NCBI GenBank assembly: GCA_030686115.1
Contig: CP131612.1
Location: forward strand, 1,364,001 to 1,428,000
Direction of reading: 5' to 3'
Origin: Psychrobacter cibarius
GTDB lineage: Bacteria > Pseudomonadota > Gammaproteobacteria > Pseudomonadales > Moraxellaceae
DNA: 64,000 nucleotides
Part shown: in pieces, positions 35,513 to 46,764 of the stretch
Numbering within the stretch: the stretch's first letter is position 1
Layout: every line of letters begins with the position of its first letter
Translations under genes and position numbers: made by a program
The notes under the pieces: model-generated
Databases searched by the model: none
The model's input: the letters and a program-made list of their open reading frames with translations, nothing else
What the model was told of the DNA's origin: nothing

Positions 35513-36808
35513 ATGAATGCAATTGAACGCTATTTTGGGATTAATGGTGAAAACACCACAGTCAAAACGGAAATCCTTGCCGGTATAACCACCTTTTTGA
35601 CCATGGCTTATATCATCTTTGTCAACCCCAACGTATTGGCGGAAGCTGGTATGGATAAAGGGGCGGTATTTGTTGCCACCTGTTTAGCAGCGGCAATAGG
35701 CTGCTTTATTATGGGTATTTATGCCAGACTGCCGGTGGCACTCGCACCAGGTATGGGTTTGAACGCCTTTTTTACCTACGGCGTTGTATTGGGTATGGGC
35801 TACGCTTGGCAAACTGCGCTAGGTGCTGTTTTCTTATCAGGCTGCTTGTTTATCATTTTGAGTTTATTTAAGATTCGCGAATGGGTTATCAACGCCATTC
35901 CAAACAGTCTTAAGCAAGGTATTGTGGCAGGTATTGGTGCTTTCTTAGCATTTATTGCGCTACAGAGCTCAGGTATCATTGTCGGTCGTGATGCGACATT
36001 GGTGATGCTAGGTGACATGACCTCATTTGCGCCTATGATGGCTGCTTTGGGTTTCTTTATTATTATTGGTTTGGTCTATAAAAAAGTCCCAGGTGCCGTG
36101 ACGATTGGTATCTTGGTTATCACCGTGATTAGCTTGTTGACAGGCCATACACAGTTTGCTGGCATCATGTCTGCGCCGCCATCTATCACACCAACATTGA
36201 TGGAGCTTGATATTGCCGGCGCGTTTGACGTTGGTATGATCAGCGTTATTTTTGCCTTCTTATTCGTCGATTTATTTGATACGACAGGTAGTTTGGTTGG
36301 TATTGCAAATAAAGCGGGTTTAATTGATAAAGACGGCAATATTCCTAATATGGACAAAGCGCTACTGGCGGATTCTACTGCTACGGTCGCTGGTGCAATG
36401 TTGGGTACGTCATCGACCACCAGTTATATTGAGAGTGCTTCTGGAGTGGCATCAGGTGGTCGTACAGGTCTGATGGCAGTGACGGTTGGCGTATTGTTTG
36501 TGCTGAGTATTTTCTTTGCACCATTGGCTGGTATGATTCCTGCTTACGCCACAGCTGGCGCGATTTTCTATGTGTCGGTACTGATGTTATTTACCCTAAA
36601 AGAAATCAACTGGGAAGATTTGACAGAGGCGGCTCCTGTAGCGGTTGTTCTGTTATTGACCCCGCTGACGTACTCTATCGCTGATGGTATTGCGCTTGGT
36701 TTTATCACCTTTACCGCGGTAAAACTGATGACCGGTAAATTCTCTGAAATTACGATCCCAGTTTGGGTATTGACCGTTATTTTGCTGACCAAGTTGGTGG
36801 TTTTATAA
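35513..36808 (+). CDS. AzgA-type adenine/guanine/hypoxanthine permease (NCS2-like)
   Basis: 431 residues, all hydrophobic, about 12-14 membrane segments. The start (YFGINGENTTVKTEILAGITTFLTMAYIIFVNP), APGMGLNAFF, the IFAFLFVDLFDTTGSL motif and GTSSTTSYIESASG are signatures of the AzgA/GhxP/AdeP branch. These import purine bases by proton symport. Which base is carried cannot be decided from sequence alone. Single gene with a structured leader and its own terminator. Confidence 0.93.
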   Translation: MNAIERYFGINGENTTVKTEILAGITTFLTMAYIIFVNPNVLAEAGMDKGAVFVATCLAAAIGCFIMGIYARLPVALAPGMGLNAFFTYGVVLGMGYAWQTALGAVFLSGCLFIILSLFKIREWVINAIPNSLKQGIVAGIGAFLAFIALQSSGIIVGRDATLVMLGDMTSFAPMMAALGFFIIIGLVYKKVPGAVTIGILVITVISLLTGHTQFAGIMSAPPSITPTLMELDIAGAFDVGMISVIFAFLFVDLFDTTGSLVGIANKAGLIDKDGNIPNMDKALLADSTATVAGAMLGTSSTTSYIESASGVASGGRTGLMAVTVGVLFVLSIFFAPLAGMIPAYATAGAIFYVSVLMLFTLKEINWEDLTEAAPVAVVLLLTPLTYSIADGIALGFITFTAVKLMTGKFSEITIPVWVLTVILLTKLVVL

Positions 36809-36869
36809 GTTTTACTAGGATGCGGTGAGCGTTCGATATTACTTTACTGTTTTTGAGTTTTGTTACGTT

Positions 36870-36910
36870 AAACTCCTCTTTATTCGGAAACGATAAAGGG
36901 GTTTTTTTTG
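36870..36910 (+). terminator. Rho-independent terminator after the purine permease
   Basis: AACTCCTCTTTAT pairs with ATAAAGGGGTT (one G-U) around a short loop, followed by a run of eight T. Confidence 0.88.
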
Positions 36911-37532
36911 ATTTAAAATGGCTCAAATTTCCCTAAATTTATTCAAGTGTTTGATTTAATAAAACAATTAATCGTCAATAGTAAATAGAAAAGTATAACC
37001 AGTGCGTCATAAGGGATAAAGTGCCGTTAACTGATTGTTTTTTAGAAATATATTAATTTGTGAAAATAAGCAATATCGTTAGTTTGAAATTTTTTTTCAT
37101 GATATTATAGCCGAGTTAAGCGCATCACCTCAATCAACGCCGTAGAGGTTTTTCTTACAGTGAATTAGCAGCACCCAAGATGGCAGATTTTTTTGCTAAA
37201 GCGATTATTTCGTTTTAATGTAGCGATATCTGATCATCACACTCCTTTCACTACAAACAAGAAGAAGGCACTAATGCCGCTTAGCTGTTCGTTGTTGCCT
37301 TTGTATTGTTAACGTAGCCCGTTTAACAGTCGAACGACCTACTTAACCGCTTCCAGCCTACGCTGGATTTTCTCGTTTTGTGATGGCGCCGTTTGGACTT
37401 TTGATTATTGTTATAAGTATCTATCGATAGCCATCATCTAAATGAATGATGGTGATGGCTAGTTATACCAGACGATCAGACTTCCTAAAGCACTATTTAT
37501 GATGGTTTTTAAACGATAGTTATGGAGTTGTT
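36911..37532. other. Long leader/promoter region of putA
   Basis: About 620 bases without a gene. Two small terminator-like hairpins on the plus strand are visible: ACCTC/GAGGT (37127-37149) followed by TTTTTC, and TCCAGC-CTAC-GCTGGA (37352-37367) followed by TTTTCTCGTTTT. A possible -10 element TATTAT lies at 37103-37108. If transcription starts there, putA has a 5' leader of about 400 nt. Confidence 0.45.
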
Positions 37533-40500
37533 ATGAACCCAGTAGACCAGTTTACCCCGCAAGAGCCGATTTTTTTTAATCCTGTCGATTTGCTATCGCC
37601 AGATTATATTGCCCAGTCGGCAGAAACTCTGCACGCCCGTATTTCGCCGTTGTATAGCGTTGATGAAGAGCGCTGGTTGTCCAAATTATTGCCACTTGCT
37701 AAACCCAGCACAGAAGAACGTGACGCCGCTGCTGAGCAAACGCGCCAGCTGGTTGAGCATGTACGTAATGATGGCAAAGCGGTCAAGATGGTCGACTCGT
37801 TATTGCTTGAGTATAGTCTTGATACCCAAGAAGGTATCTTGCTGATGAGCTTGGCAGAAGCTTTGATTCGAGTGCCAGACAATTATACTGCTGATGCCTT
37901 GATTCATGACAAAATGAGTGTGGCTGATTGGAAAAAGCACATCAAAAATGACAACGGTTTTATGGTCAATGCCTCGACATGGGGAATGATGATGACAGGT
38001 CGTGTCGTCAGTATTGATAGTAGCACCACAGCATCAGGCTTTTTGGATCGCATGACTAAAAAGATGGGCGAGCCTGTTATTCGTAGTGCCATGCAAAAAG
38101 CCATGCGTATCATGGGTCATCAGTTTGTATTGGGCGAGACCATCGAGGACGCCAATAAAAATAGCCAACCTTATCGTAATAAAGGCTATACCTATTCGTT
38201 TGATATGCTCGGTGAAGCGGCTATTGCGCATAAAGACGCTGAAAAATACTTCAATGACTACCTGCATGCGATCAGAGCCACTGCCAGTATTAAAGTCAAA
38301 GAAGGCATGCCTAAGCCATCAGTATCTATCAAGCTGTCAGCATTGCACCCTCGCTATGAAGCCACGCAAGAAGCCCAAGTCATGGGTTTATTACGTCAAC
38401 GCTGCTTGCTGCTCATCGAAGCGGCACGTGAAGTCAATGTGGATCTTAGTATCGATGCCGAAGAAGCCGACCGCCTTGAAATTTCTTTAAAACTGTTTGA
38501 GTCTTTGTACCGTGACAATTTGACGGCTGACTGGGATGGTCTTGGCTTGGTCGTGCAAGGTTACTCTAAGCGTGCCATCGCTATTTTGGTGTGGTTGGCA
38601 CGGCTATCGACTGAGGTGGGAGATCGTATTCCAGTACGTCTGGTAAAGGGCGCCTATTGGGATACTGAGATCAAGCTTGCCCAGCAAAAAGGTCTGTCAG
38701 GCTATCCTGTCTGGACACGCAAAGAAGGCACGGATACTGCTTACCTTGCCTGTGCGCGTTTCTTATTGTCAGATCATCTGCGCGGCTTGATTTGGCCACA
38801 GTTTGCGACACACAATGCGCACACCCTAGCATCAATTATGACCATGAGTAAGCATAGAGACTTTGAGTTTCAGCGTCTACATGGTATGGGCGATGCGCTT
38901 TATGATCATATCTTACAAGCGTATAAAATTCCGGTACGTATCTATGCCCCAGTTGGCGCGCATAAAGACTTGCTGCCGTACTTGGTACGTCGCTTGCTCG
39001 AAAACGGTGCCAACAGCTCGTTTGTCCATCAGCTGCTAGACAAGTCTTATCCGATTGAGAAGCTAACAGTACATCCTTATGACAAGCTACTGGCTAATGC
39101 GACGTTACACAATCCAGAGATTCCGTTGCCGTTAGAGATTTATGGTGCGCGCCGTGCCAGTTTTGGTCCTAATATATTCGTAGAGTCACAATGGCTGCCC
39201 TTTAAATCTGCTATCGATAGCCATCTGCATAAAACTTGGTCAGCGACGTCAATCGTCAATGGCAAAGCAATTGATGAATATGAAGTAGAAGGCATAACGC
39301 ATAAGCTTGAGACTCAAACCGTACGTGCACCTTGGAACCACGAAGTAAGTGCTGGTGAAGTCACTTATGCCAATGCTGAAATAGCTGGTCAAGCAATCGA
39401 TGCCGCAGTGGCAGGGCAAAGTGTCTGGCAAGCAGTATCAGCTGCTAAGCGTGCTGAAATATTGCGTAAGATAGCTGATCTCTATGAAGAAAACTACGCT
39501 GAGCTAATGGCGCTATGCCAAATCGAAGCGGGCAAAACCCTTCAAGACGGTATTGATGAAATTAAAGAAGCGGTTGATTTCTGCCGTTTTTATGCCGATG
39601 AAGCAGAGCGTTTAGACGACGTCGTGCATGAATTTACCGATTTGGCTGGCAAGCAATCTCGTCAAGTTTATAAAGCACGTGGCACCTTTGTCTGTATTAG
39701 CCCATGGAACTTCCCATTGGCTATCTATACGGGTCAAATCGTAGCGGCGCTAGCAGCAGGTAATACGGTGGTGGCGAAACCTGCCGAACAAACCAGCTTG
39801 ATTGCCCATTTTGGTGCTCAGCTAATGTACCAAGCAGGCGTACCAACACAAGCCTTACAGTTAGTGATCGGTGCTGGCGATGTTGGTGGTGCATTGACAG
39901 CGGCTGACAATATAGCAGGTGTGATATTTACGGGTTCAACCCAAACGGCTCAACGTATTAACCAAAGCTTAAATGATCATGCACAAGCCAGTGGTGAGCT
40001 ACCTGTTTTTATCGCCGAAACTGGTGGTCAGAATGCTATGATTGTCGATTCAACGGCATTGCCAGAACAAGTGGTTAGAGACGCTGTCTTATCTGCATTT
40101 GGTTCAGCAGGTCAGCGTTGCTCAGCTTGTCGTATATTGTGCGTGCAAGAAGAAATGGCTGATAATTTAATTGAGCTATTACAAGGTAATATGGCTGAGC
40201 TATCGGTCGGCAATCCTTTATATGCTGCTACAGATGTGGGCCCAGTGATTGATGCGGATGCCAAACGTAGTCTTGAAGCGCATATCGAGCGTATGGACGC
40301 TGAGCCAACGGCGACTATCTTGGCACAGACGCCAATGAGTTCAAGCTCAGTTGTCAGTCAAGAACAGTCTACCTTTGTATTACCAACAGCGATCGAAGTG
40401 AAAAGTATCGACGTGATCGGTGGTGAGCATTTTGGTCCAATTTTGCACGTACTGCGTTATCAAGCACGTGATCTGAATAAGTTGATTGATGCCATCAACG

Positions 40501-40787
40501 CGACAGGCTTTGGCTTGACCCTAGGTATTCATAGCCGTATCGAAAATACCGTTGAGCACATCGAGCGCCGTGCGTTTGTAGGTAATACTTATATCAACCG
40601 CAACCAAATCGGTGCCGTCGTAAACGTACAACCATTCGGTGGTTGTGGTCTGTCTGGTACGGGTCCTAAAGCTGGTGGCCCGCATTATGTCGCACGTTTG
40701 ATGCAGCTTAGCTCAGAGTCAAATAGCGGAAACCAGACAACTGCTAATACTACTACCCAAACCACCACTCAAACAGAACTCGCATAA
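37533..40787 (+). CDS. putA: Bifunctional proline dehydrogenase / P5C dehydrogenase (PutA) lacking its C-terminal domain
   Basis: 1084 residues. The PRODH barrel (about 150-500) has VRLVKGAYWDTEIK and ATHNAHTLASI. The ALDH half (about 560-1060) has SPWNFPLAIYTGQI, FTGSTQTAQRI, the catalytic Glu in AETGGQNAMIVD and Cys in GQRCSACR. It oxidises proline to glutamate at the inner membrane. There is no N-terminal ribbon-helix-helix domain, so it should not repress its own gene. After FGGCGLSGTGPKAGG the protein ends in a Thr/Gln-rich tail instead of the C-terminal ALDH-like domain found in long PutAs; that domain is encoded by the next gene. The start has only a weak GGAG-like site, but homology supports it. 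Confidence 0.96.
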   Translation: MNPVDQFTPQEPIFFNPVDLLSPDYIAQSAETLHARISPLYSVDEERWLSKLLPLAKPSTEERDAAAEQTRQLVEHVRNDGKAVKMVDSLLLEYSLDTQEGILLMSLAEALIRVPDNYTADALIHDKMSVADWKKHIKNDNGFMVNASTWGMMMTGRVVSIDSSTTASGFLDRMTKKMGEPVIRSAMQKAMRIMGHQFVLGETIEDANKNSQPYRNKGYTYSFDMLGEAAIAHKDAEKYFNDYLHAIRATASIKVKEGMPKPSVSIKLSALHPRYEATQEAQVMGLLRQRCLLLIEAAREVNVDLSIDAEEADRLEISLKLFESLYRDNLTADWDGLGLVVQGYSKRAIAILVWLARLSTEVGDRIPVRLVKGAYWDTEIKLAQQKGLSGYPVWTRKEGTDTAYLACARFLLSDHLRGLIWPQFATHNAHTLASIMTMSKHRDFEFQRLHGMGDALYDHILQAYKIPVRIYAPVGAHKDLLPYLVRRLLENGANSSFVHQLLDKSYPIEKLTVHPYDKLLANATLHNPEIPLPLEIYGARRASFGPNIFVESQWLPFKSAIDSHLHKTWSATSIVNGKAIDEYEVEGITHKLETQTVRAPWNHEVSAGEVTYANAEIAGQAIDAAVAGQSVWQAVSAAKRAEILRKIADLYEENYAELMALCQIEAGKTLQDGIDEIKEAVDFCRFYADEAERLDDVVHEFTDLAGKQSRQVYKARGTFVCISPWNFPLAIYTGQIVAALAAGNTVVAKPAEQTSLIAHFGAQLMYQAGVPTQALQLVIGAGDVGGALTAADNIAGVIFTGSTQTAQRINQSLNDHAQASGELPVFIAETGGQNAMIVDSTALPEQVVRDAVLSAFGSAGQRCSACRILCVQEEMADNLIELLQGNMAELSVGNPLYAATDVGPVIDADAKRSLEAHIERMDAEPTATILAQTPMSSSSVVSQEQSTFVLPTAIEVKSIDVIGGEHFGPILHVLRYQARDLNKLIDAINATGFGLTLGIHSRIENTVEHIERRAFVGNTYINRNQIGAVVNVQPFGGCGLSGTGPKAGGPHYVARLMQLSSESNSGNQTTANTTTQTTTQTELA

Positions 40788-40798
40788 GGAGTAGCAAC

Positions 40799-41491
40799 AT
40801 GGCGACTGAATTCAAAAAAAATCATGCCCAGGTTTGTGAATCTTGGCGATTACTTGGCGCAGTGAATCGCGCAACATATCTGCAAGCGGCTATTCCAAAA
40901 TTGGCGCTGCTGACTGGTGACGCCAATAAAGCAAAGCGTTTGTTCAATCATCTATTGAGCGCCGCGCCTAGCTTGGATGAGGTGCATCGCATGACTGGTG
41001 CAACTGGTGAGTCCAACGATCTATATGTCACTGGTCGTGGTAAGACCATGGTTATTGGTGGTGAATCTGCTAGAGCCATGGCAGTATTAGGACAGCTGGT
41101 AGCCGCACTATTGACAGGTAATGAAGTCATCCTGCATTGCCCAAGCCAAGATGAGATGTGCAATGAAGCTGCCAAGATACTATACGATACAGGTATCAGC
41201 GAAGATGTATTGAGTGTGGCGAATGACTCGCAAACCGTCACGCTTTTATATATCGATCGTCTGGCACAGGTTGCAGTCTCTGGTAATCGAAGCGAAGTGC
41301 AGACCATCAGTCAAGAGCTTGCCAATACAGACGGTATCTTAACGCAAGTCATCAGCGTCACTGATATGGAAGGCTTGTCAGAGATGCTAACGCCTGATTA
41401 TTTGCATCGTTTTGTCACTGAGCGTGTCAAAACAATCAATACCACAGCGATCGGTGGTAATGCTAGCTTGCTTGAACTTGGTACAGAATAA
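40799..41491 (+). CDS. Detached PutA C-terminal ALDH-superfamily domain protein
   Basis: 230 residues. GATGESNDLYVTGRGKTMVI and the end VKTINTTAIGGNASLLELG match my recollection of the C-terminal ALDH-superfamily domain and conserved C-terminal motif of long PutAs (which end in VNTAAAGGNASLM). It has neither the catalytic Cys nor the Rossmann motif of a real dehydrogenase, so annotation as P5C dehydrogenase would mislead. The ATG is 11 bp after the putA stop with AAGGAG overlapping that stop, so it is an independent, well-initiated, coupled gene and not a frameshift. It probably binds PutA and caps the substrate tunnel. Confidence 0.82.
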   Translation: MATEFKKNHAQVCESWRLLGAVNRATYLQAAIPKLALLTGDANKAKRLFNHLLSAAPSLDEVHRMTGATGESNDLYVTGRGKTMVIGGESARAMAVLGQLVAALLTGNEVILHCPSQDEMCNEAAKILYDTGISEDVLSVANDSQTVTLLYIDRLAQVAVSGNRSEVQTISQELANTDGILTQVISVTDMEGLSEMLTPDYLHRFVTERVKTINTTAIGGNASLLELGTE

Positions 41492-41586
41492 CTGTATTAA
41501 TTACAAACCCGCTTCGCTCTTATATCCGTTTTGATAAGTGCGAAGCAGTGTTTGGTATAGCTATAAATACCGAGTAGGATGTATAA

Positions 41587-41629
41587 GAAAAAACCGCTAT
41601 CTGAGTAATTGTCAGATAGCGGTTTTTTT
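41587..41629. terminator. Shared Rho-independent terminator
   Basis: Arms ACCGCTATCTGA and TCAGATAGCGGT with A/T runs either side, between the convergent putA operon (+) and RoxA-like gene (-). Confidence 0.94.
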
Positions 41630-41665
41630 ATTTGCGTTATTTGATTAATGTCTGATTAATAGATA

Positions 41666-42838
41666 TTATTCAGCAATATCAATCCACACCCAGCCGTTCT
41701 CTAGCCATTCGCTCAAATCATCTGCATCAACATCGGTGACATCTTGACTATTTAGGTGTTCGCCATTAGCCAAACGCACCAATACCGCTACTGCTGTATC
41801 ATCAAGCCCGTCAATGCGCTGACCATTGGCATATAGCACAATGCCATCATTAGTCTGGCTATAGAGCAAACGATTGCTATAATCCGCTTGCAAGGTGGCA
41901 CCTTCTGCTAGAGCTTGCATGAGCTCATCGGTATCTAATGTATCCTCTGGCATCAGCGCATCATACTGGCGTTTGCTGACGACTTCAGAAACTGCTTGAC
42001 GAATGATATCATCACCACGCTCAGACTGTAGCATTTGTAATAGCTGATCTTTGATCGCATTGATGCTGCTTGCTTGCAATTCACCTGATGCTTGCAGCGC
42101 TTGTGGCAACAGCATTGGGATAAATAAATCGCTGTCGTTGGTGGCAATATCAGCCAAGCTGTCGATGATTTGCATCAAGTTAGGACGACGGCAGCCAAAT
42201 GAAAAGGTTAAGCAATCGTCTTGTGCCACACCAAAATGCGACAGCTTCGGCGGTACGTAAAGCACGTCACCGGCTTCTAATATTTCATCAAAAATAATCT
42301 CACCCATGTCATCAAAGAGGCGAATCGGCTCATCGGCGACGAACTCAGTATCTTTATCACAGAATTTGCCCAGTTGCCAACGTCTAGTGCCGTAGCCTTG
42401 TGCTAAAAACACATCATAATCATCATAGTGTTTGCCGACTGAACCAGCTTTTGGCGCATAAGAAACCATGATGTCATCACGTTGCCATTGTGGAATAAAG
42501 TCAAAGGCTTGCCACAATTGACCAAGCTCAGGTGACCACTGTTCCATATTCTGCACCAGTACGGTCCATTGCTCAGGTAAGTTATCGAAATCAGTTTCAG
42601 TCAATGGGCTTTTTTTAAGTTGCCACTGCGCCTGACCTTCTTTTTTACTTGCTGCTTGAGTCAGCAGGCGCGCTGCGGCATCTTCTTCTAGGGCTAGACC
42701 GAGCATGTCGTCAGGTTCAAACATGCCAATTAGCTGTGGTAAGCCTTGTTTAATTAAGAGTGGCTTTTTTTGCCAGTATTCGCTTAAAAATTGCTCAGGC
42801 GTGATAGAGTCGGGTAAACAAAGCGGTATAGAAGTCAT
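41666..42838 (-). CDS. RoxA/YcfD-like JmjC ribosomal-protein L16 arginine hydroxylase
   Basis: 390 residues from the ATG at 42838 (a TTG at 42874 would add 12). The N-terminal cupin/JmjC domain starts SITPEQFLSEYWQKKPLLIKQ. The Fe(II) facial triad is in GKHYDDYDVFLAQG (His and Asp) and KLSHFGVAQ (His), and SFGCRRP follows. A C-terminal winged-helix part ends the protein. E. coli RoxA hydroxylates Arg81 of L16 using 2-oxoglutarate and O2. Length and order fit. The gene stands alone between two terminators. Confidence 0.9.
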   Translation of the reverse strand: MTSIPLCLPDSITPEQFLSEYWQKKPLLIKQGLPQLIGMFEPDDMLGLALEEDAAARLLTQAASKKEGQAQWQLKKSPLTETDFDNLPEQWTVLVQNMEQWSPELGQLWQAFDFIPQWQRDDIMVSYAPKAGSVGKHYDDYDVFLAQGYGTRRWQLGKFCDKDTEFVADEPIRLFDDMGEIIFDEILEAGDVLYVPPKLSHFGVAQDDCLTFSFGCRRPNLMQIIDSLADIATNDSDLFIPMLLPQALQASGELQASSINAIKDQLLQMLQSERGDDIIRQAVSEVVSKRQYDALMPEDTLDTDELMQALAEGATLQADYSNRLLYSQTNDGIVLYANGQRIDGLDDTAVAVLVRLANGEHLNSQDVTDVDADDLSEWLENGWVWIDIAE

Positions 42839-42994
42839 GGGTAGATCCGTGTGTTTAAGTAGAAAGGATATCAAGGTAGACAGAATATAAAACTAGAACA
42901 GTGCTTTATAGCTGACGTGTATTGGTTTATGATTAGCGTCTAGCTGATGGTCAAAATATAGCCATCAGTGCCTCTCATTATCCGTAGGAAATTT

Positions 42995-43189
42995 ATGAAA
43001 AAATTACAGTTTATCGTCATCATCGCCAGTATGTTTATGCTGCAAGCTTGTGTGCATAAAATCGTCACTGTACCTGTAAAAGTCGCCTACAAAACCACTA
43101 AAGGCGTCGTTAAAGGTACTGTTGCTGTTACCAAAGCGATTATACCGGGTGATAGCAGTGATAAAAAAGATGAAGACGATAAAGAATAA
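42995..43189 (+). CDS. Small lipoprotein (NF038104-type)
   Basis: 64 residues from the ATG at 42995, preceded by AGGAA; a GTG at 42968 is not needed. The signal MKKLQFIVIIASMFMLQAC has a lipobox LQAC (Cys19). The mature part is VKVAYKTTKGVVKGTVAVTKAI, then a charged tail ending KKDEDDKE. The K-x-x-x-G repeats resemble a small lipoprotein family seen in Moraxellaceae. Role unknown, probably envelope. Confidence 0.8.
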   Translation: MKKLQFIVIIASMFMLQACVHKIVTVPVKVAYKTTKGVVKGTVAVTKAIIPGDSSDKKDEDDKE

Positions 43190-43247
43190 AACCTCACCCA
43201 TTAACTATGTATTTAAAAAATCATAGTGTTTAGAGTAAGGTTTTTTT

Positions 43248-43286
43248 AAAAAGATATAAATGAATGCTCGTTTATATCTTTTTTAC
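43248..43286. terminator. Shared Rho-independent terminator
   Basis: AAAAAGATATAAA pairs with TTTATATCTTTTT around a 10-nt loop, between the convergent lipoprotein (+) and purB (-) genes. The stem is AT-rich. Confidence 0.75.
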
Positions 43287-43313
43287 ATTTTATAAAGATA
43301 AGATTGTTACCAG

Positions 43314-44720
<1,407 letters not shown>

Positions 44721-44854
44721 TTAAAAAAGTAAAAGTGATGAAAACTGTGAAATCCCACAAATGAACACATCATATAAGACTGTGGTCAAAAAAATACGGG
44801 TAGTGTAGCAAATGTAGCCGTTGATAAAATCAAAATATGCATATAACGCTATTA

Positions 44855-46711
44855 TTAAGGGGTATCGGGTGTATTAGAGTGTGTGGTGCCATACTTAGTA
44901 TTAAAGTAAAAACTACGTTTTGTCCTTGGATCTAAAATTGAGGTTACCGTTTTGACAGTACCGTTATTGCCGATAGCGACGCTGTCTGCGGCATATTCGC
45001 TTGCTTGATGAATTGGATTCGCAAGTTTTGACGTCACTATTGCGCCATTCACATTTTTTTCTTGCAAGACATCTTGTAGAACAAAGTGATTGATACTAAG
45101 GTTGGCTCGATTGGTCGCAGTAATTTTGTAGGCAATACATTGTCCTGGAGTTACTTCAGATAGGGCGGCTTTACTATAGGCAAGCTTGTTTTCTAGATTT
45201 GGTAACAATGAGGAGATTTTGCAATCGTTAAGTGCTTGTTCTTTTTCAAGGACTAAAGCTGCGTTTTTATCAATCACTCTGCCAAAGTTATTATTTTCAT
45301 AGTTATACTTGTTAGTAGTCAAGGAAATAACCGTTTTTTCATTAGTAGTACGAATGGGATAAGTGCTACCACTATTTTCTTCAATCAGGCAGACAGTACT
45401 TTTGCGAGTTAGAGAAGCGATAGGTATTTTAATCTCATATTTACCGACAATATTAGTAGGAATATTGATAGTTTCAAGAGGAGCATTGGTTGTACAATCA
45501 ACCAGCTTGACAGTGCTACCTGCAATACCGCTTTCAGCAGAGTCAAAAGTACCATTGAAGAAGTTGGTATTGTTATATATACCGCTGTCTATCGTAGCGT
45601 TATCTTTTTTGACATTGATGTCGCTATCATTTATACCGCCATTATCATTGAATACAGTGCCTGAAAAGACATAATTGAACGGTTCACTTTCTACCCCAAA
45701 GCTGATCCATTCGTTATAGGTTTCACCGATTACGTTACGCGCAATGCCGATATTACCATTCATAATCCCTTCATAGGTCAAAGTCACGGCTTTCGAATTT
45801 CTTACCGCGACAACATAATTGCTTTGACTGTTTTCGATGCCATAACTGACATAAGTACCGCCATTGGAAATAGCGGTATTAGATGAGAGTGCAGAATACG
45901 TGCTGCCATTATTGATACTTTTAATAATATTTTCAAAAGTTGGCGTCGGTGGTAAAACTCCGTTATTTGAACTGAGGCTTACTTGTTTATTCGTATTCAA
46001 GGTAGGACTATATGGATTTTGGCTACCAGTAGCACCCGCTAGATTAGTAATATTATAATAAAATAAACCACTACCATTCACATTTGAGCTATCGGTACGC
46101 AGCTGCGGGTTGAACACAGCATTTTGTGAATTCAGCTGGGTACTATTGACTTTGCTGCCCATAAAGTAGTCGCCCATTGCATTATAGTAATAGGGGACAT
46201 CTGGGTTGTTTTTGATAGTGGCTTGCGCAGGTATACTGATTTGACTATTTTGAGTAAAACTTAATGTTTGACGTGCAATTTCTGAGTTACCACCCATTGA
46301 ATAGCTGGCTTGACCAATTTTTATGGTATGTATAGAGGCGTTATCATTAGGCGTAATAGTAAAAGTGTACTTAAACTTATCTTTATCAATACTAGTATTA
46401 GAATCATTCCTGATCTCAATACCGTTGGTACGCGTACCACTAGATGGTGTTATCTCAGCATTACTGTTATAACCAATATTTTCATTGCGCACCAAAGTAA
46501 AACTACCGGTAGCACCAGAACCTGCTGCGATATAGGTGCCAGAAGCACTACCAGTCGAAGCATTAGAGCTGGTAACCGTAATACTACCCATCTCTGCTGG
46601 TGCTGACTGTGCACTAAATGACGCAGTAATGAAAGTAAGCGTAAGACCTCGCTTCAGCCATATCGAACAAGAAAATGAGATATTCAGCAAGGCAAAAAGG
46701 CGAGCGGTCAT
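44855..46711 (-). CDS. Large secreted protein with SdrD B-like and DUF11-like domains
   Basis: 618 residues. A long signal sequence (hydrophobic about 22-36, SAQSAPA cleavage region) is followed by a Ser/Thr/Asn-rich region of about 300 residues. A B-domain-like module follows (FSGTVFNDNGGINDSDIN and later AGSTVKLVDCTTNAPLETINI), then a DUF11-like domain (VTPGQCIAYKITATNRANLSINHFVLQD). There is no membrane anchor, LPXTG or autotransporter barrel, and it ends shortly after the DUF11 unit. Such modules build surface or exported adhesin-like proteins. It is compositionally unlike its neighbours purB and mnmA. Function unknown. Confidence 0.8.
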   Translation of the reverse strand: MTARLFALLNISFSCSIWLKRGLTLTFITASFSAQSAPAEMGSITVTSSNASTGSASGTYIAAGSGATGSFTLVRNENIGYNSNAEITPSSGTRTNGIEIRNDSNTSIDKDKFKYTFTITPNDNASIHTIKIGQASYSMGGNSEIARQTLSFTQNSQISIPAQATIKNNPDVPYYYNAMGDYFMGSKVNSTQLNSQNAVFNPQLRTDSSNVNGSGLFYYNITNLAGATGSQNPYSPTLNTNKQVSLSSNNGVLPPTPTFENIIKSINNGSTYSALSSNTAISNGGTYVSYGIENSQSNYVVAVRNSKAVTLTYEGIMNGNIGIARNVIGETYNEWISFGVESEPFNYVFSGTVFNDNGGINDSDINVKKDNATIDSGIYNNTNFFNGTFDSAESGIAGSTVKLVDCTTNAPLETINIPTNIVGKYEIKIPIASLTRKSTVCLIEENSGSTYPIRTTNEKTVISLTTNKYNYENNNFGRVIDKNAALVLEKEQALNDCKISSLLPNLENKLAYSKAALSEVTPGQCIAYKITATNRANLSINHFVLQDVLQEKNVNGAIVTSKLANPIHQASEYAADSVAIGNNGTVKTVTSILDPRTKRSFYFNTKYGTTHSNTPDTP

Positions 46712-46764
46712 TCAGTATCCTAAAAAAAGACAAATCATTGTATTAATTAACGTTAAATGAGATG

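Noticed and set aside
40750..40801. Frameshift or sequencing error breaking putA
   Set aside because: The putA stop is followed by AAGGAG and an ATG at proper spacing, and the tail is a Thr/Gln-rich linker, so two real genes are more likely.
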